64,000 nucleotides of DNA. It comes from Peristeroidobacter soli (GTDB lineage: Bacteria > Pseudomonadota > Gammaproteobacteria > Steroidobacterales > Steroidobacteraceae). The stretch is taken from NCBI RefSeq assembly GCF_004138485.1, contig NZ_ML142848.1, positions 904,640 to 968,639 on the forward strand, read 5' to 3'. The notes under the pieces were generated by a model, which saw nothing but the letters and a program-made list of their open reading frames with translations, searched no databases and was not told the origin of the DNA. The position numbers and the translations under genes were made by a program. Shown here in pieces: positions 56,246 through 64,000 of the stretch (position 1 is the stretch's first letter; every line of letters starts with the position of its first letter).

Positions 56246-57970
56246 TCAGAACTCCTGCCAGGCGCTGTCGTCGCCGCTGGCTTTGGCCATCGGCATGGGC
56301 GCCGGGGCCGGGGCCGGGCGAGCTGCCGGCTTGGCAGCGGGACGCTTGATCGCCGGACGCGCGATCGGGCGCACCGATGCAGCCGGTTTGGTCGACGCGA
56401 TTCTGCTCGCGATCGGCGACTGATTGCCCGCCGTGCGGAAGAACGAAATCTCCGTCACCAGTTGCTGAGCCTGCTGCTCCATGGACTTGGCCGCCGAGGC
56501 CGCCTCTTCCACCAGCGCCGCGTTCTGCTGGGTCGTGTCGTCCATCTGTGTGACAGCATTGTTCACCTGATCGATGCCCTGAGCCTGCTCTTCGCTGGCG
56601 GCGGCGATCTCGGCGACGATGTCGCTGACTTTCTTGACGCTGTCCATGATCTCGCCGAGCACCTTGCCGGACTCGTCGACCAGCTCGCTGCCGCTGCGGA
56701 CCTTTTCCACCGAGTCGCCGATGAGATCCTTGATCTCCTTGGCGGCCGTGGCGCTGCGCTGAGCGAGGCTGCGCACTTCGCTCGCCACCACCGCGAAGCC
56801 ACGCCCCTGCTCGCCGGCACGGGCTGCTTCGACAGCCGCGTTCAACGCGAGCAGATTGGTCTGGAACGCGATCTCATCGATGACACTGATGATGTCGGCG
56901 ATCTTGCGGCTGGAGTTGTTGATCTCCGCCATCGCACTGACCGCACGCGACACCACTTCGCCACCGCGCTCGGCCTGACCGCGAGCACCGCTGGCCAGCT
57001 GATTCGCCTGCCGCGCGTTATCGGCGTTCTGTTTCACCGTCGCGGTCATCTCTTCCATGCTCGATGCGGTTTCTTCCAGCGCCGATGCCTGCTCCTGCGT
57101 ACGCTGTGACAGATCGTCGTTACCGCGCGAGAGCTGCGATGCCGCGCCGCCGACCGCGTCCGATGCGCCACGCACGCTGCCGACGATCTCGTGCAGCTTT
57201 TCATCCATACGCTTGAGCGCACCGAGCAGCACGCCGAATTCGTCACCACGGCTGGCGTCGATCTTGTGACCCAGATGACCGTCGGCGATGTTCTCGGCGA
57301 CACTCATCGCCGTGCCGAGGCCCGACATGATGGCGCGCATCAGCAAGAGAGCGAACACGCCGGCGGCGGCGAGAGCGAGCACGATCGCGCCGATCATGAT
57401 GGCGCGGTTGTGACTGAAATCGTCCTGCGCCCCTTTGAGAGCTTCTTCGGCGCGCTTGAACTGATGAGCCGATGCCACGGTGAGCGCGTCATCCAGGGCA
57501 TCGAATGCCGGATCCATTTTCTCGACGATGATCTTTCCGGCCAGTTCGTCGTCGTTGGCAGCGACGGCGGCTTCGAACTCGGCGACCAGCGGTTTCAGCG
57601 TCTCGTGGGCTTGCTTGACCGCTGCGAATTTCGCCCGTCCTTCCTCGGTGGTCTGCTTGTCGCCGAAGTCCTGCATCATCTGATCGATGGTCTGCAGGTT
57701 CTCCTTGCGCTGCTGGTTGTAGCGTGCGATCGCGGCGGGATCGTCGGCCAGCACGGTCAACGAGACCAGCGCCTGCCGGTCGAGCTCGCGGGCCCGCAAC
57801 TCGCCCAGATCGCCCATCACCAGCACCCGGCGCTGATACATGTCGTCGAGATCGGCGATGACGCCGTTCATGCCATACAGACCGAGGCTGCCGACGATGA
57901 CCATGGAGGCCGCCAGCACCAGCAACGTGCCGATAATACGCGTGCGAATACTTAATGACCCAAAGCTCAT
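56246..57970 (-). CDS. methyl-accepting chemotaxis protein with C-terminal CheR/CheB tether
   Basis: 574 aa. TM1 ([20 protein letters not shown]), periplasmic four-helix bundle (residues 35-190), TM2 ([20 protein letters not shown]), HAMP, methylation helices and the signalling tip [21 protein letters not shown] Pro/Ala/Lys-rich linker of about 50 residues leads to the last residues [10 protein letters not shown], an x-W-x-x-F pentapeptide like the NWETF tether of Tar/Tsr. It is a paralog of the MCP at 62691, with near-identical signalling domain. Located at the far end of the che cluster. Confidence 0.94.
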   Translation of the reverse strand: MSFGSLSIRTRIIGTLLVLAASMVIVGSLGLYGMNGVIADLDDMYQRRVLVMGDLGELRARELDRQALVSLTVLADDPAAIARYNQQRKENLQTIDQMMQDFGDKQTTEEGRAKFAAVKQAHETLKPLVAEFEAAVAANDDELAGKIIVEKMDPAFDALDDALTVASAHQFKRAEEALKGAQDDFSHNRAIMIGAIVLALAAAGVFALLLMRAIMSGLGTAMSVAENIADGHLGHKIDASRGDEFGVLLGALKRMDEKLHEIVGSVRGASDAVGGAASQLSRGNDDLSQRTQEQASALEETASSMEEMTATVKQNADNARQANQLASGARGQAERGGEVVSRAVSAMAEINNSSRKIADIISVIDEIAFQTNLLALNAAVEAARAGEQGRGFAVVASEVRSLAQRSATAAKEIKDLIGDSVEKVRSGSELVDESGKVLGEIMDSVKKVSDIVAEIAAASEEQAQGIDQVNNAVTQMDDTTQQNAALVEEAASAAKSMEQQAQQLVTEISFFRTAGNQSPIASRIASTKPAASVRPIARPAIKRPAAKPAARPAPAPAPMPMAKASGDDSAWQEF

Positions 57971-58106
57971 ACGAATCTACCAGTGAGTATTTCCTTCGGG
58001 TCTATCGACCTTACAGGCCTGACATTGAATACCGGAAGCGCCAAATCAGGGTGCGCCGAGTAGTGCGCTGCGAGTTACCCCGATGACGGATCGAGGCGCG
58101 CAAATG

Positions 58107-58141
58107 AAAACGCCCGGAGGTTCCGAGGAACCGCCGGGCGT
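58107..58141 (-). terminator. terminator after the HDOD gene
   Basis: On the minus strand a long stem ACGCCCGG(C)GGTTCC / GGAACC(T)CCGGGCGT, with one opposed mismatch, is followed by TTTTCATTT. It lies 22 nt past the HDOD stop and closes the cheR-cheD-cheB-HDOD transcript. Confidence 0.8.
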
Positions 58142-58163
58142 GGAATAGCGAGGAAATATCTGT

Positions 58164-59063
58164 TCAGTCGCCGAGCGCGGTGCGCAGCGCGCTGATCTCA
58201 TCGGCGCAATCGCGCATCACGTGCACGCACTTCTCGTTGTCGAGGCCCAGGCGCCAGAACGATTTCACGCCCTGCATGTTGAGCTCCAGATCGGCCTCGT
58301 GACCGAAGAAGCCGGCCATCATCACCGCCACGGTCAGCACGTCGGTCACGTCGCGCTCATCGTTGATGCGTTCGATGTTCTCGTGCTCGCCGATGGCTTC
58401 GGCGATGTGCTCGGGGAAACCCCAGTTCTCCACGATGGCCTTGCCGACGTTGGCATGCCAGTCGCGCATCAGCTGTTGCAGCGTCTGCGGTTCCTTGAAG
58501 AACGGATGTTTGTGAGCCCGCGCCAGGATATAGATCTTGCCCACGTTGTGCAGCAGGCCCGCCAGCATGGCTTCATCGGCATTGACGCTGGTGCGCGAAG
58601 CAACCGCATAGGCAAGCGCGGCCACGGTGGTCGCTTCCTGCCAGAGCGCTTCGAGCTCCTTGGAAATATGTTTCAGCTCGCTCGCCTTGCGCAGCTGCGC
58701 GATGGCGAACGACACGGCCGCGGTACGCACGTTGTTGTGACCGATGCGATTCACCGCGGTCTTCAAATCGGCTACGGAACGGCCGCTGCGATTCAATGCG
58801 GCCGAGTTGGCGAGCGTGAAGACGCGGGCCGCGAGACCCGCTTCGGAGCCCACCACGCGGGCGATCTGTTCATTGGAAACATGCTCGTCCGCCAGCACCT
58901 TGCGCACGCGCACGGCGACGTCGGGGAACGACGGCAACTCGACCTTGCCGGTGGAAACCTCGGCGGCCAACTCACTCACGAACGCGAACGCGGAGGCATG
59001 ATCGGTGCCGGCGGTCATCTGAGCTTGTTGGGCGGCCTGGTAGGCGTTATGTGGGGTGCTCAT
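58164..59063 (-). CDS. HDOD domain protein
   Basis: 299 aa from ATG 59063. The HDOD domain (residues 35-235) shows ELPSFPDVAVRVRKVLADEH, SEAGLAARVFTLANSAALNR and DLKTAVNRIGHNNVRTAAVS. The HD metal motif is degenerate (AGLLHNVGKIYIL), as in most HDOD proteins, so hydrolase activity is not expected. HDOD proteins act in signalling, often next to chemotaxis and c-di-GMP genes. It follows cheB by 110 nt and ends at a strong terminator. Confidence 0.9.
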   Translation of the reverse strand: MSTPHNAYQAAQQAQMTAGTDHASAFAFVSELAAEVSTGKVELPSFPDVAVRVRKVLADEHVSNEQIARVVGSEAGLAARVFTLANSAALNRSGRSVADLKTAVNRIGHNNVRTAAVSFAIAQLRKASELKHISKELEALWQEATTVAALAYAVASRTSVNADEAMLAGLLHNVGKIYILARAHKHPFFKEPQTLQQLMRDWHANVGKAIVENWGFPEHIAEAIGEHENIERINDERDVTDVLTVAVMMAGFFGHEADLELNMQGVKSFWRLGLDNEKCVHVMRDCADEISALRTALGD

Positions 59064-59173
59064 GGTCGCGGTTGTGGCAGTCGGGCGGAATCTGTACAAA
59101 CTCTACTGCGACGTGCTTCTCACGATCTGCGGCGCTGTTGGCATTTCTGAGCACCGCTGTACATATTTCTCGG

Positions 59174-60286
59174 CTAACCGTGCGCCAGCTTGCCGCTCGG
59201 CTGATCCGCGGTGAGCTGCAACACCTCGCCGGCGACCCGATGCAGAGGCAACACGTGCTGGGCGGCGCCCATTTTCACGGCGGCGCCGGGCATGCCCCAG
59301 ACCACGCTGGTGGCCTCGTCCTGGGCAATGGTCGACGCACCGGCGTCGAGCATTTCTTTCAGGCCCCGGGCGCCGTCGTCGCCCATGCCCGTGAGAATCA
59401 CGCCCACGGCGTTCGGGCCGACGTTCTGCGCCACCGAGCGGAACATCACATCCACGCTGGGCCGATGACGGTTCACATGCGGACCGTTGCTCAGTTTGCA
59501 GCGATAGCGCGCGCCGTCCCGTTCGATCAACAGGTGCTGATCGCCGGGCGCGATGTAAACGTGACCGGGAAGAATGTACTGACCGTCGCTGGCCTCGCAC
59601 ACCGACATCGGCGAGCAACGATTCATGCGTTCGGCAAACGGTTTGCTGAAAGCCGCCGGGATGTGCTGAGAGATGACCACGGCCGGTGCGTCCGGCGGCA
59701 ACGCTTCGAGCACTTCGCGAATGGCTTCGGTACCGCCCGTCGACGCGCCGATCGCAATGATTCGATCGGTCGTGCGCAGGAAACGTTTACCGGAGCCAGC
59801 GGGCAACACCGCATCGGCACTGTGGCGCTGTTCGGTGTGCAGCGACGTGGCCACTGCCGGCCTCGGCGTCGACACTCGGGCGTTGACGCGAGCCTTGGAC
59901 GCGACCTTCACTTTCGCGATCAGCTCGTCGGCATATTTCTCCAGGCTGCCGGCCAGGTCGACCTTCGGCTTGGTGACGAAATCGATCGCGCCCAGTTCCA
60001 GCGCGCGCAAAGTGACATCGGCGCCCTGCGCAGTCAGTGACGACACCATCACCACCGGCATCGGCCGCAACCGCATCAGGTTCTCGAGGAACGTGACACC
60101 GTCCATGCGGGGCATCTCCACGTCGAGCGTGATGACGTCCGGATTCAGTTGTTTGATCTTCTCGCGCGCCGCGTACGGATCGGTGGCGGTGCCGACGATC
60201 TCGATGTCGCGATCCTTGCTGAGCATTTCGCTCAGCAGCTTTCGCACCAGAGCCGAGTCGTCGACGATCAGGAGTTTGATAGCCAT
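59174..60286 (-). CDS. cheB: chemotaxis protein-glutamate methylesterase CheB
   Basis: 370 aa from ATG 60286. Receiver domain [20 protein letters not shown] with Asp in [20 protein letters not shown], linker, then the methylesterase domain with catalytic Ser in [20 protein letters not shown], His in [18 protein letters not shown] and Asp in [17 protein letters not shown]. Removes methyl groups from MCP glutamates and deamidates glutamines. It is 17 nt after cheD. The frame upstream of 60286 overlaps cheD and is spurious. Confidence 0.97.
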   Translation of the reverse strand: MAIKLLIVDDSALVRKLLSEMLSKDRDIEIVGTATDPYAAREKIKQLNPDVITLDVEMPRMDGVTFLENLMRLRPMPVVMVSSLTAQGADVTLRALELGAIDFVTKPKVDLAGSLEKYADELIAKVKVASKARVNARVSTPRPAVATSLHTEQRHSADAVLPAGSGKRFLRTTDRIIAIGASTGGTEAIREVLEALPPDAPAVVISQHIPAAFSKPFAERMNRCSPMSVCEASDGQYILPGHVYIAPGDQHLLIERDGARYRCKLSNGPHVNRHRPSVDVMFRSVAQNVGPNAVGVILTGMGDDGARGLKEMLDAGASTIAQDEATSVVWGMPGAAVKMGAAQHVLPLHRVAGEVLQLTADQPSGKLAHG

Positions 60287-60303
60287 AAGGGTCGGACCGG
60301 TCC

Positions 60304-60948
60304 TCAGAACAGATCGATCTCGCCGGCCACTGGCGTCTTCTCCAGGCCCTTGAGGAGTTGTTCGTCTTGCGATGCCACGTCCCTGGCCACATCCCTGCCA
60401 TGACTCGAGGTCAAATGGCGCACTCGAACGCGGCCAGTCAACGGGAAATACTGCACGTGACGCGGGCAGGTATCGCCCACGTCCTCGGACGTCACGCGCA
60501 AGCCTTCCTGCTTGAGGAACTCGCGCACGAAAGTCACATTGTGATCGCCGACATCGGTCAGCGTCTTCAGCACGCGGCCACCGCCGAAGATTTTCACTTC
60601 GAGATCGGCGCGCGTGCCGCCGGCCTTCAGAATGCGGTTGATCAATTGTTCCATCGAGGCGCTGCCATAACGGGTGGCGCGGCCGGCGGCGCCGGTCTCC
60701 CACGTGTCGTGACCGTTGCCGCTCGGCCGGGGCAGCATGAAATGATTCATGCCGCCGATGCCGAGCTTGGAATTGCGGATGCAGGCCGAGACGCACGAGC
60801 CGAGCACCGTGTCGAGCACTTCATCGTGAGTGGTCACGTAGAAGTCGCCCGGCAGCAGCTTGGCGATCACCTGGCCCTGCGGATTGGTGTAACGGCGAAT
60901 GTTCTCGAAGCCCGGCAACACTTTCGCCAATGCTGGTTTCTCAACCAT
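60304..60948 (-). CDS. cheD: chemoreceptor glutamine deamidase CheD
   Basis: 214 aa from ATG 60948, with GGGGG five nt upstream. The catalytic Cys and His lie in [20 protein letters not shown] and NHFMLPRP; other family segments are [20 protein letters not shown] and [20 protein letters not shown]. CheD deamidates MCP glutamines and can interact with CheC or CheY. C-terminal tail of about 45 residues ([20 protein letters not shown]) extends past the usual end. Start lies 8 nt inside cheR. Confidence 0.95.
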   Translation of the reverse strand: MVEKPALAKVLPGFENIRRYTNPQGQVIAKLLPGDFYVTTHDEVLDTVLGSCVSACIRNSKLGIGGMNHFMLPRPSGNGHDTWETGAAGRATRYGSASMEQLINRILKAGGTRADLEVKIFGGGRVLKTLTDVGDHNVTFVREFLKQEGLRVTSEDVGDTCPRHVQYFPLTGRVRVRHLTSSHGRDVARDVASQDEQLLKGLEKTPVAGEIDLF

Positions 60949-61822
60949 TGGCGCCCCCGTTGCGGCGGTAGATGGTTTTGCCAACCAGCTTGAAGGGCGC
61001 GGAGCCTGCATGAATGGATTCCGAGTGGCCGATACACAGGTAACCGCCGGGCGTCAGCAACTCGCTGAAGCGGTTCACCAGCTTCTCGCGCGTCGGTTGG
61101 TCGAAATAGATCATCACGTTCCGGCAGAAAATCACATCGAATGGACCTTTCATCGGCCACGCGTGCAACAGGTTGAGCGCTCGGAACGTAATCATCGATT
61201 TGAGATCGTGCTTGGCGACGGCGCAGCCTTCATGCTCGCCCGCGCCTTTCTGCCAGAAACGCTTCAGCCGCTCCGGCGAGACACTCGACATGCGGTCGAG
61301 AGGATAGATCCCCGCCGTGGCGGCAGCGACCACGTCGCTGTCGATGTCGGTGGCGAGAATCTTGAAGTCGTAACGTGGCGAAGACGGCAGCACTTCGTTC
61401 GCTACCATGGCGATACAGTGCGGCTCTTCACCGGTGGAGCAACCCGCGGACCAGATGCGAATCCGGCGCGAAGCGGCGTTGCGCTTCATCGCTTCGGGCA
61501 GCATGTACGAGGCCAACGCCTCGAAATGATGGTTCTCGCGGAAGAACGAGGTGACGTTGGTGGTGATCGCGTTGATCAGTCCGACCAGTTCCTCGGGACC
61601 GGCGTCGCGCAGATATTCGCAGTAGGACTCGTAGCTCGGCAGTCCGAGCTCGCGCAGGCGTCGCGCCAGTCGCCCCTGCACCAGCTGGCGCTTGTTGGGG
61701 CCGAGCACGATGCCGGCGTTCTCGCCGACCACGTGGCGGATGAAGTCGAACTCGGCGTCGCCGAGCTGAGGTCCATAGTGCGCGGAGTCGGCGGAAGGAG
61801 CGGATGAAGCTGGAGTCGGCAT
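60941..61822 (-). CDS. cheR: chemotaxis protein methyltransferase CheR
   Basis: 293 aa. N-terminal helical domain (FDFIRHVVGENAGIVLGPNK), SAM-binding IRIWSAGCSTGEEPHCIAMV, acidic loop ILATDIDSDVVAAATAGIY, and FDVIFCRNVMIYFDQPTREK with GGYLCIGHSES. Methylates MCP glutamates. The beta-subdomain that binds the NWETF-like tether is within the normal length range. A 184-nt gap precedes it (61823-62006), AT-rich around 61890-61950 and so likely to hold its promoter. Confidence 0.97.
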   Translation of the reverse strand: MPTPASSAPSADSAHYGPQLGDAEFDFIRHVVGENAGIVLGPNKRQLVQGRLARRLRELGLPSYESYCEYLRDAGPEELVGLINAITTNVTSFFRENHHFEALASYMLPEAMKRNAASRRIRIWSAGCSTGEEPHCIAMVANEVLPSSPRYDFKILATDIDSDVVAAATAGIYPLDRMSSVSPERLKRFWQKGAGEHEGCAVAKHDLKSMITFRALNLLHAWPMKGPFDVIFCRNVMIYFDQPTREKLVNRFSELLTPGGYLCIGHSESIHAGSAPFKLVGKTIYRRNGGANG

Positions 61823-62006
61823 AGGGACGGATTCGGCGTGTGACCAACGGCTCGCAAGGTGGCCCCTCGCGAGCCGTTACTCACATTCATCGTAAGAAAG
61901 TTTGTTGATCAATTTGCATGTTTACTGTCATCAACTTTGATTACCGAAGCATTCCGTTCAGTAGTTCGATGGCTGATGTCAGGGTAGTCGATCAATCAAC
62001 GCTTCC

Positions 62007-62513
62007 TCAGGCTGCTGGGCTCAGTGCCACTCCCGTGACATCCGCGCCGATCAGTTGATCGATATCGAGCAGCATTACCATGCGGCCCGACACAGAAGCC
62101 AAACCCTCGATGAACTCAGTGCTGACGTGCGCGCCGAACTCCGGCGCCGGCTTCACGTCGCTGGCGGCCACGTCGATCACGTCGGAAACACCATCGACCA
62201 CCACGCCGAAGTCGCGACGGCCAGTGGCCGACTGCACCGTCAACACGATGATGACGGTGAGCGGGGTGTATTCGGCATGCTGCAGGTTGAAGCGCATGCG
62301 CAGGTCGACGATCGGCACGATCGAGCCGCGCAGGTTCAACACGCCGAGCACGTGGCTGGGCGCCTGCGGGATGCGCGTAACCGGCTGCCAGCCGCGAATT
62401 TCCTGAACTCGCAGGATGTCCACGCCGTAAGTTTCCTCGCCCAGCGTGAACGTCAGCATCTGGTTGGAACCGGCAGCGGCGGCATCGATCTGCGCGGCAA
62501 CTTGATTGGTCAT
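62007..62513 (-). CDS. cheW: chemotaxis coupling protein CheW
   Basis: 168 aa. Couples MCPs to CheA. Features are LTFTLGEETYGVDILRVQEI, GVLNLRGSIVPIVDLRMRFN and DFGVVVDGVSDVIDVAASDV. Shine-Dalgarno AGGAGA lies 8 nt before ATG 62513. It follows the MCP at 62691 by 177 nt; no CheA is present in the window, so it may be upstream of 64000 or elsewhere. Confidence 0.97.
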   Translation of the reverse strand: MTNQVAAQIDAAAAGSNQMLTFTLGEETYGVDILRVQEIRGWQPVTRIPQAPSHVLGVLNLRGSIVPIVDLRMRFNLQHAEYTPLTVIIVLTVQSATGRRDFGVVVDGVSDVIDVAASDVKPAPEFGAHVSTEFIEGLASVSGRMVMLLDIDQLIGADVTGVALSPAA

Positions 62514-62690
62514 GAAACGGGTCTCCTGCTGTCTGTCGCGTTCGACCCCGGCAACCGGCCGGCGTCAGTGACAGCGCTCAATTTATGTATCGGCGTTTAT
62601 CGGTGCGGGATGAGTAAGACATTCGCTGCATCGACCGTGCGCCGGCTCCGGGCGCTCCCACTTATGTCGTGGGGCGCCCGGCGCCGACTG

Positions 62691-64000
62691 TTAGAAATCG
62701 CTCCACTGGCTGTCATCGCCGCTGGCGCGGGCCAGGGGCGCCGGGGACGAAGCAACCGCCTTGGGCTTGCTCGCCAGGCCCGCCTTGCGGACGGCCTGCG
62801 GACGCGGACGCGTGACGGGCTGAGCCTGGCGAACGACCTCGGGAGCCGCATGCGAATGCGAGCCCGAACCCGTGATGCCGCTGCCGTCGGCGCGACGGAA
62901 ATAGCCGATCTGGTTCACCAGCGTGCCGGACTGCTGTTCCATCGACTTGCTGGCCGCGGACGCTTCTTCCACCAGCGCAGCGTTCTGCTGCGTGACGTTG
63001 TCCATCTGGCTCACCGCGTTGTTCACCTGCTCGATGCCCGCCGATTGTTCTTCGGACGCGGCCGCGATCTCGGCGACGATGTCGGTGACTTTCTTGACGC
63101 TTTCCATGATCTCGGACAGCGTCTTGCCGGACTCGTCCACCAGCTCGGAGCCGACCTTGACCTTGTCGACGGAGTCGTTGATGAGGCCTTTGATTTCCTT
63201 CGCGGCGCTGGCGCTACGCTGCGCGAGGTTGCGCACTTCGGTCGCGACCACCGCGAAGCCGCGGCCCTGTTCGCCGGCACGCGCCGCTTCGACGGCCGCG
63301 TTCAACGCGAGCAGATTGGTCTGGAAGGCGATCTCGTCGATGACACCGATGATGTCGGCGATCTTGCGGCTGGAGTTGTTGATCTCGCCGACCGCGGCGA
63401 TCGCACGCTGCACGACTGCTCCGCCCTTTTCGGCCTGTTCGCGAGCACCCACCGCCAGCTGATTCGCCTGACGCGCGTTGTCCGCGTTCTGTTTCACCGT
63501 CGCGGTCATCTGCTCCATGCTGGAAGCGGTTTCTTCCAGAGCGGCCGCCTGTTCCTGCGTACGCTGCGACAGATCGTCGTTGCCATGTGACAGCTGACGA
63601 GCCGCCGCGCCGACCGCGTCCGCGCTGCCGCGCACGCCGCCGACGATTTCAACCAGTTTGCCGTCCATGCGCTTCAAGCCTTCGAGCAGGCGACCCAACT
63701 CATCGCTGGTCTCGACACGCACATCGTTGCCCAGCTCACCGCTGGAGATCCGGTCGGCGATGCTCACCGCCGTGTTCAATGTGCTGACGATGGAGCGGAT
63801 GATCAGCCAGCCGAGCAGACCGGACAGGCCGATGCCGACCACGATGGCGCCGATGATGAAGGCGCTGGATTTCTTGAACGACGCGTCCGCTTCGGTGCGC
63901 ATCACCTGCGCCACTTCGATCTGCGTCTTGAGCAGATTGTCGCCGGCGGTGTTGAGCTTCTCGTAGGCCGGACGGGCCTTCTCGATCAGGGTGCTTTCGG
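62691..64000 (-). CDS. methyl-accepting chemotaxis protein (5' end cut off by window edge), tethered C-terminus
   Basis: At least 436 aa visible; the frame is open to base 64000, so the N-terminal sensor is missing. Visible parts are the end of the periplasmic helices ([20 protein letters not shown]), TM2 ([20 protein letters not shown]), HAMP, and a signalling domain with [20 protein letters not shown]. The tail is a Pro/Lys/Ala linker ending [10 protein letters not shown], a W-x-x-F tether. Very similar to 56246-57970, including the SGDDS motif before the pentapeptide, so the two are recent paralogs flanking cheWRDB. Confidence 0.93.
   Translation of the reverse strand, partial: ESTLIEKARPAYEKLNTAGDNLLKTQIEVAQVMRTEADASFKKSSAFIIGAIVVGIGLSGLLGWLIIRSIVSTLNTAVSIADRISSGELGNDVRVETSDELGRLLEGLKRMDGKLVEIVGGVRGSADAVGAAARQLSHGNDDLSQRTQEQAAALEETASSMEQMTATVKQNADNARQANQLAVGAREQAEKGGAVVQRAIAAVGEINNSSRKIADIIGVIDEIAFQTNLLALNAAVEAARAGEQGRGFAVVATEVRNLAQRSASAAKEIKGLINDSVDKVKVGSELVDESGKTLSEIMESVKKVTDIVAEIAAASEEQSAGIEQVNNAVSQMDNVTQQNAALVEEASAASKSMEQQSGTLVNQIGYFRRADGSGITGSGSHSHAAPEVVRQAQPVTRPRPQAVRKAGLASKPKAVASSPAPLARASGDDSQWSDF

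Noticed and set aside
61823-62006. FliA (sigma28) promoter before cheR
   Set aside because: The AT-rich patch has CAAAGTT-like bases, but no GCCGATAA at the right spacing.

Overview
The window comes from a high-GC member of the Gammaproteobacteria. Three blocks of conserved gene order support this: aidB-like/ubi/ubiH/pepP/ygfB/zapA/6S RNA/fau, maf-rng-yhdP-nit-tldD, and rlmH-rsfS-nadD-holA/lptE/leuS. A Vfr/Clp-type CRP, AAA-FHA and HDOD proteins, two-component sensors and many chemoreceptors suggest a free-living, motile aerobe of the Nevskiales/Steroidobacteraceae-Xanthomonadales part of the class. That placement is an inference, not a phylogenetic result.

Layout. 1-9020: an edge-truncated acyl-CoA dehydrogenase, two ubiquinone hydroxylases, pepP and ygfB on the minus strand; then a small coiled-coil gene, zapA, 6S RNA, fau, an EVE-domain gene, a 22-codon lysine-rich microgene and rpiA on the plus strand. 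8998-14733: pyrD, the rplM-rpsI-tRNA-Gln transcription unit, coq7, a CRP-family regulator with an acidic tail, rpe and djlA. 14917-24467: purC, a membrane histidine kinase, a signal-less BtuF-like protein, yihY, pmbA, yjgA, purE-purK, an AAA-ATPase/FHA fusion and a small membrane protein. 24739-33238: the minus-strand operon maf-rng-yhdP-nit-tldD. 33290-35253: a two-domain macro protein and a divergent Ser/Thr kinase.

35257-54045 holds the usual leuS-lptE-holA-nadD-rsfS-rlmH cluster, but broken up. About 10.7 kb of accessory genes lies between holA and lptE: a DUF2946/TonB receptor pair, a chemoreceptor, an aminotransferase/glutamine-synthetase/LysR/EamA module, a proline iminopeptidase and an HEAGH protein. 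A response regulator and a class II aldolase lie between lptE and leuS. 54148-64000 is a signalling region on the minus strand: MCP-cheW-cheR-cheD-cheB-HDOD-MCP and a receiver-GAF-kinase protein. CheA is not in the window.

Cross-cutting observations. Several genes (the small gene at 6117, coq7, pmbA, purE, and more weakly ygfB, lysR and maf) have a -10-like hexamer 6-8 nt before the start codon and no Shine-Dalgarno, which suggests leaderless mRNAs. Charged low-complexity tails occur on otherwise ordinary proteins: lysine-rich on RsfS and the iminopeptidase, acidic on CRP, plus the free Lys-rich microprotein. The 6S RNA closing stem runs into the annotated 5' end of fau. An 84-bp intergenic repeat occurs twice. 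No insertion sequence, CRISPR array or prophage was seen.
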